The position numbers and the translations under genes are program-made. The notes beneath the pieces were generated by a model. The model searched no databases, was not told the DNA's origin, and saw nothing but the letters and a program-made list of their open reading frames with translations. From the IMG/VR virus record IMGVR_UViG_3300046694_000136, positions 124,001 through 188,000 of that record: a stretch of DNA of 64,000 nt; one strand, 5' to 3'. This DNA comes from a virus. Below are positions 61,377 to 64,000 of this stretch, piece after piece. The stretch's first letter is position 1. Each line of letters opens with the position of its first letter.

Positions 61377-61805
61377 ATGGCCAGTAACGCAGGTTATGTC
61401 CAAGTCCTGTTGCAAGAACCAGAGCGAAGCGAAATCCTAGGGTTGTTGGTTCAGGCTAGTATTGAAATGCCCAAGTACCCTCTTCATTGCACTGTTATGT
61501 ATGACGAGCGCGATCTGGATGTTCCATTGTGCACTGTGAACCCCAATAAGGTTTACGAGGCCACTATCCAGAATGTTGAGGTGTTGGGTGACGGACTGGT
61601 GTTCCATTTGATCTCACCGAGTTTGGTGGAGGAACACTTGCGGTTGAAAGACCGAGGTTACCAATCTTCCTTCGCTGCTTATCTTCCTCATATGTCCATG
61701 ACGTATAAGTTCGATAAGTACGATACCCTTAAAGCAGACTTCTTGTTTGCTAACTGGGCAGGGCGTAAAGTTACCTTCAGTGAAGAGCAGTTTGGTGATA
61801 AATAG
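61377..61805 (+). CDS. 2H-phosphoesterase-like protein (candidate anti-CBASS), 142 aa
   Basis: ATG 61377 starts the domain; longer frames reach back into the preceding gene and look spurious. Two H-x-T/S motifs are present, 68 residues apart: HCTV at residues 37-40 and HMSM at 105-108. This is the 2H-phosphoesterase signature (LigT/AKAP7, Acb1). These enzymes cut cyclic 2',3' or 3',5' bonds. T4 Acb1, an anti-CBASS protein of similar size, uses the same fold to destroy cyclic nucleotide signals. The second motif has Ser instead of Thr, which is common. Target nucleotide is unknown. An RNA-repair role is the alternative. Confidence 0.65.
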   Translation: MASNAGYVQVLLQEPERSEILGLLVQASIEMPKYPLHCTVMYDERDLDVPLCTVNPNKVYEATIQNVEVLGDGLVFHLISPSLVEEHLRLKDRGYQSSFAAYLPHMSMTYKFDKYDTLKADFLFANWAGRKVTFSEEQFGDK

Positions 61806-61811
61806 GCAATA

Positions 61812-61837
61812 CCTGCCCAGTCCTAGGACTGGGCAGG
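61812..61837 (+). terminator. Terminator after 2H-like gene
   Basis: A 12-bp stem (61812-61823 with 61826-61837) has a CCTAGG centre. GTCTATTATGCATTTTATTTTTT follows, within which a TATG element sits. Confidence 0.8.
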
Positions 61838-61882
61838 GTCTATTATGCATTTTATTTTTTAAGTTGCAGATTTACTCATGTC

Positions 61883-61890
61883 TATATTAC
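61883..61890 (+). promoter_or_regulatory. Promoter-like octamer TATATTAC with upstream AAGTTGCAGA
   Basis: This is an exact match to the phiKZ early core TATATTAC as I know it. AAGTTGCAGA lies at 61861, 22 bases upstream, and TATGC at 61844. The layout repeats that of the paralogous gene at 24609. Confidence 0.55.
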
Positions 61891-61953
61891 TCGTGTGAAT
61901 AAACAACGCAATGTTTTAAACTCATTGTCTGTTAACTGTACTTGGAGAACGTT

Positions 61954-63279
61954 ATGACTACTACCAAACCGCAAATCGTTTTCGCTGATTCCCTGGAAGT
62001 TGTTAAAGAGCGCATCAAGGCCCTTCAGGCTGAGAAAACTCCTCGCAACGAAATCCTGATCCAACTGAACAAACTGATTCACGATGCCGAGCTGTTCTCC
62101 CAGAAACAACGGGCGAACGTGGTTCGTGAACTCAACAAAGACTTCGGTCTGAAAGTCAGCATGAGTGAAATCAAGCGGGCTATCAAAACCGTGAACACTG
62201 CGACGAAGCCTAACGAAAAGGCTACGCCGGTGGATGGTCTGGGCGGCAACGCTACTCTGGACCTGGCTGCAAAACCTCCTGTGGCGCCGGCAGCTGAAGA
62301 AGCTGCTGATGTAACTGCGGCTGCCGCTAAACCCGCCGCTGGCAAGGACACCGCCAGCAACAAACCTTCCACCACCACTACTTCGGAAAACACCACCATG
62401 GCCCCTGTAAAAGAAACCCTGAAACTCGTATCCGATCGCATCGCCGTTGACGCTCCTCGTTCCCACGAAGAAAAGGTCGGCGACCTGCTCGCCATCCTGG
62501 CCGGTGCCGGTGCTACCACTGAAGAAGCTCGCCAAGAGCTGATCAATGGTTTCATCGCTGCCAACCCGGCAATGAGCATCACCTGGAACCTGATGAAGAA
62601 CTACCCGCAAGGCGAAGCAGGCATCGTCGGCACTCTGGTTGCCTACATGGAAATCGATCCGGAAAACAAAGCCAAGTTCGAAGCCTACCTGGCCCCGATT
62701 GCTGGTGTTGACCAACCTGCTCCTCCTGCCGCTCCGGTTGCTGATCTCGGTACCGTCACCGCTGCCGCTGCTGTGGCCGCCAGTGCACCTGCCGCTCCTG
62801 CTCCTGGCATTCCTGGTGCCCCTGAAGTTTCGGTTGCTGTTGCGGTCGAAGCTCCTGGTCTGAAAGAACGCGTCATGACCACCATCCGCGGCAATCGCGA
62901 AACCGGCTTCTCCAGCGGCGTCGTGGCAGCAACTACCGCACTGGTCGGTGGCGGTCTGGAAATGGCATTCAAAGGCAACGCTACCATCGGTTCCGGCGTC
63001 GGCACTGCTGTAGGTGCTACTGGCGCTTACTTCCTGGCCGAGTCCACTGACAAGCTGATGGACAGCGAAACCGGTCGTTACCTGCTGGCTGGTGCTATCG
63101 GCGTCGTTGCTGGTGGTCTGGGTAGCCGTATCGGTCGCGGTGTGCAAGACGGTTACCTGAACCCGTCGTCTGAAGTTGCCGGCGCTCTGGAGACCCTTCC
63201 AGGCGCTCCGGTACCTGCTCCACAACCAGGCGGTCTGGTAGGTAACTCCGAAGCACTGCTGGGCATGTTCAATCTGTAA
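61954..63279 (+). CDS. Multidomain protein with C-terminal glycine-zipper membrane domain, 441 aa
   Basis: ATG 61954 has a GGAGAA SD. Residues 1-80 are helical and charged; 85-150 is an Ala/Thr/Pro-rich linker; 150-250 is a helical domain; 250-300 is another Ala/Pro linker; and about 305-410 is the glycine-zipper domain with TIRGNRETGFSSGVV, then three Gly/Ala helices, similar to the 113-aa protein at 24609. The tail is Pro/Gly-rich. Codons are strongly C/G-ending, so it is probably abundant, perhaps virion-borne and membrane-active on infection. A UUCG-loop terminator follows. Function is unknown. Confidence 0.55.
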   Translation: MTTTKPQIVFADSLEVVKERIKALQAEKTPRNEILIQLNKLIHDAELFSQKQRANVVRELNKDFGLKVSMSEIKRAIKTVNTATKPNEKATPVDGLGGNATLDLAAKPPVAPAAEEAADVTAAAAKPAAGKDTASNKPSTTTTSENTTMAPVKETLKLVSDRIAVDAPRSHEEKVGDLLAILAGAGATTEEARQELINGFIAANPAMSITWNLMKNYPQGEAGIVGTLVAYMEIDPENKAKFEAYLAPIAGVDQPAPPAAPVADLGTVTAAAAVAASAPAAPAPGIPGAPEVSVAVAVEAPGLKERVMTTIRGNRETGFSSGVVAATTALVGGGLEMAFKGNATIGSGVGTAVGATGAYFLAESTDKLMDSETGRYLLAGAIGVVAGGLGSRIGRGVQDGYLNPSSEVAGALETLPGAPVPAPQPGGLVGNSEALLGMFNL

Positions 63280-63302
63280 TCTGTAACTGACACGCCCTTT
63301 AT

Positions 63303-63331
63303 AGGGAGCCTTCGGGTTCCCTTATTTTTTG
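63303..63331 (+). terminator. UUCG-loop terminator after the 441-aa gene
   Basis: An 8-bp stem with one G-T pair (63303-63310 with 63315-63322) has loop TTCG and is followed by TATTTTTTG. Confidence 0.8.
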
Positions 63332-63348
63332 TATATGAGGATTTCGTG

Positions 63349-63744
63349 ATGTCTGAAGGTTTTTCTGTAGTACAAGTTGAAGTAAAGAACGAAACAGGGA
63401 CCACCCTGCTTTACGTTAAATGCATTGAAGGGTTGAAAGTGGTTGGTCAGCCAGACATCATCGAGTTCACCGATAAGCCGTGGGAAGCAGATCGTCCGGT
63501 ACTCACCCACGACCTGTGGGAACGAGTGTACGCCGAGCTCTGTAACGAAGAACAGACTCAGACCTACCGTCGTCTCCGTGGTTACGAAGGCTGTGACAAG
63601 CCACGCCAGACCATTCAGGTTAACCGGGTGGATGTCACGGTGGATGGCTGGATCGTAACCACTCACATCTCTAAACGTTCTTCGACTCTGGTTGTCCAGT
63701 CTTTGCCAGAAAACAAGAACAAAATCATCTCCCTCAATTTCTAA
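63349..63744 (+). CDS. Unknown 131-aa protein
   Basis: ATG 63349 is preferred over GTG 63346 from the GAGG SD. The product is alpha/beta and soluble, with a conserved-looking Arg/Tyr-rich middle (QTYRRLRGYEGCDKPRQ). I do not recognise the family. It is preceded by a TATG element (63334) that sits between the terminator and the gene, and it is followed 11 bases later by another gene, so the two are likely one unit. Confidence 0.4.
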   Translation: MSEGFSVVQVEVKNETGTTLLYVKCIEGLKVVGQPDIIEFTDKPWEADRPVLTHDLWERVYAELCNEEQTQTYRRLRGYEGCDKPRQTIQVNRVDVTVDGWIVTTHISKRSSTLVVQSLPENKNKIISLNF

Positions 63745-63754
63745 GGAATTCTCC

Positions 63755-64000
63755 ATGACAACTGATTCTGTTCCTAAAGATATCTGGCAGGCTACCTTTA
63801 AAGAACTGCTGGAAAAGTTCAATGAGCGTTTCGTTGTGCCAGCTCATACAGAACAACCCCAAGGCGTGTACCAGTGGCCGCTGGGTAGCCACACCCTTGA
63901 AGTAGTGTTCCACGACAACCAGCAACCCTACGTCGTGCCCTTCACTATTTTCAAGAGCAAGACAGAAGTGCTGGGTCAAGGGTGTTTCGATACCCAGTTG
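63755..64000 (+). CDS. Unknown protein, N-terminal part (3' end outside window)
   Basis: ATG 63755 has an AAGGAA SD and lies 11 bases after the previous stop. The 82 residues visible run open to the window edge, with a basic N-terminal half and a beta-like section (TLEVVFHDNQQPYVVPFTIF). No motif is seen. It is part of the same small-gene unit as the 131-aa neighbour. Confidence 0.5.
   Translation, partial: MTTDSVPKDIWQATFKELLEKFNERFVVPAHTEQPQGVYQWPLGSHTLEVVFHDNQQPYVVPFTIFKSKTEVLGQGCFDTQL

Noticed and set aside
1-64000. tRNA genes, CRISPR arrays, IS elements, PhuZ tubulin, phage-nucleus shell protein
   Set aside because: I saw no cloverleaf, regular spacer array or transposase motif, and no recognisable tubulin GTP-binding or shell protein sequence; these may lie outside the window.

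Overview
The window is a gene-dense stretch of a giant tailed-phage (jumbo myovirus) genome, most likely of the phiKZ/EL/OBP type that infects Pseudomonas or a related gammaproteobacterium. Three things point there: a phiKZ-sized major capsid protein (731 aa) with an internal G-x-E processing site; a likely RNA polymerase beta-like fragment two genes downstream of the capsid gene; and a downstream order of portal candidate, tail-fibre paralogues and a chewed-up set of processed head proteins that matches what is known of phiKZ relatives. Genes are packed with ATGA overlaps and strong Shine-Dalgarno (SD) sequences, and no tRNA, IS element or CRISPR array was seen. The host assignment is an inference.

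Layout. 1-5.4 kb: inner-head proteins carrying repeated G-x-E-(S/G) cleavage-type motifs. 5.5-10.4 kb: four co-oriented virion structural genes, probably baseplate or neck. 10.6-15.5 kb: a large repeat-containing protein, an HExxH zinc peptidase-like protein, a DnaB-like helicase on the minus strand and a small unknown gene. 15.6-23.1 kb: major capsid protein, a coiled-coil membrane-anchored protein, the RNAP beta-like subunit and an unknown 769-aa protein. 23.2-28 kb: an HD-domain protein and small accessory or abundant virion genes. 28-35.4 kb: portal candidate (minus strand, GTG start) divergent from a large structural protein, followed by structural genes. 35.4-37.1 kb: a RuvC-like resolvase, a two-helix holin-like protein and, on the opposite strand, an overlapping inner/outer spanin pair. 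37.1-50.6 kb: structural genes, three giant paralogous fibre proteins and the central spike. 50.6-63.7 kb: Rad50/SbcC-like ATPase, a nucleotidyltransferase-fold pair, full-length NAD-dependent DNA ligase, tandem beta-helix-like paralogues, RNase HI, a 2H-phosphoesterase-like protein and a glycine-zipper membrane protein.

Gene cooperation. DNA replication and repair functions (helicase, SbcC-like ATPase, RuvC-like resolvase, ligase, RNase HI) are scattered among virion genes. Head assembly genes share a processing motif, implying one prohead protease encoded outside the window. The lysis module uses opposite strands converging on a strong hairpin. Transcription units are separated by near-perfect hairpins; several are followed by a TATG-type element and an octamer of the form TAYATHAY, which resembles published phiKZ late and early promoter elements.

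The most unusual items are the 2H-phosphoesterase-like protein (a candidate anti-CBASS nuclease), the active-plus-degenerate nucleotidyltransferase pair, the embedded spanins, a glycine-zipper protein family duplicated together with its upstream control region, and two divergent genes that share one palindromic SD.
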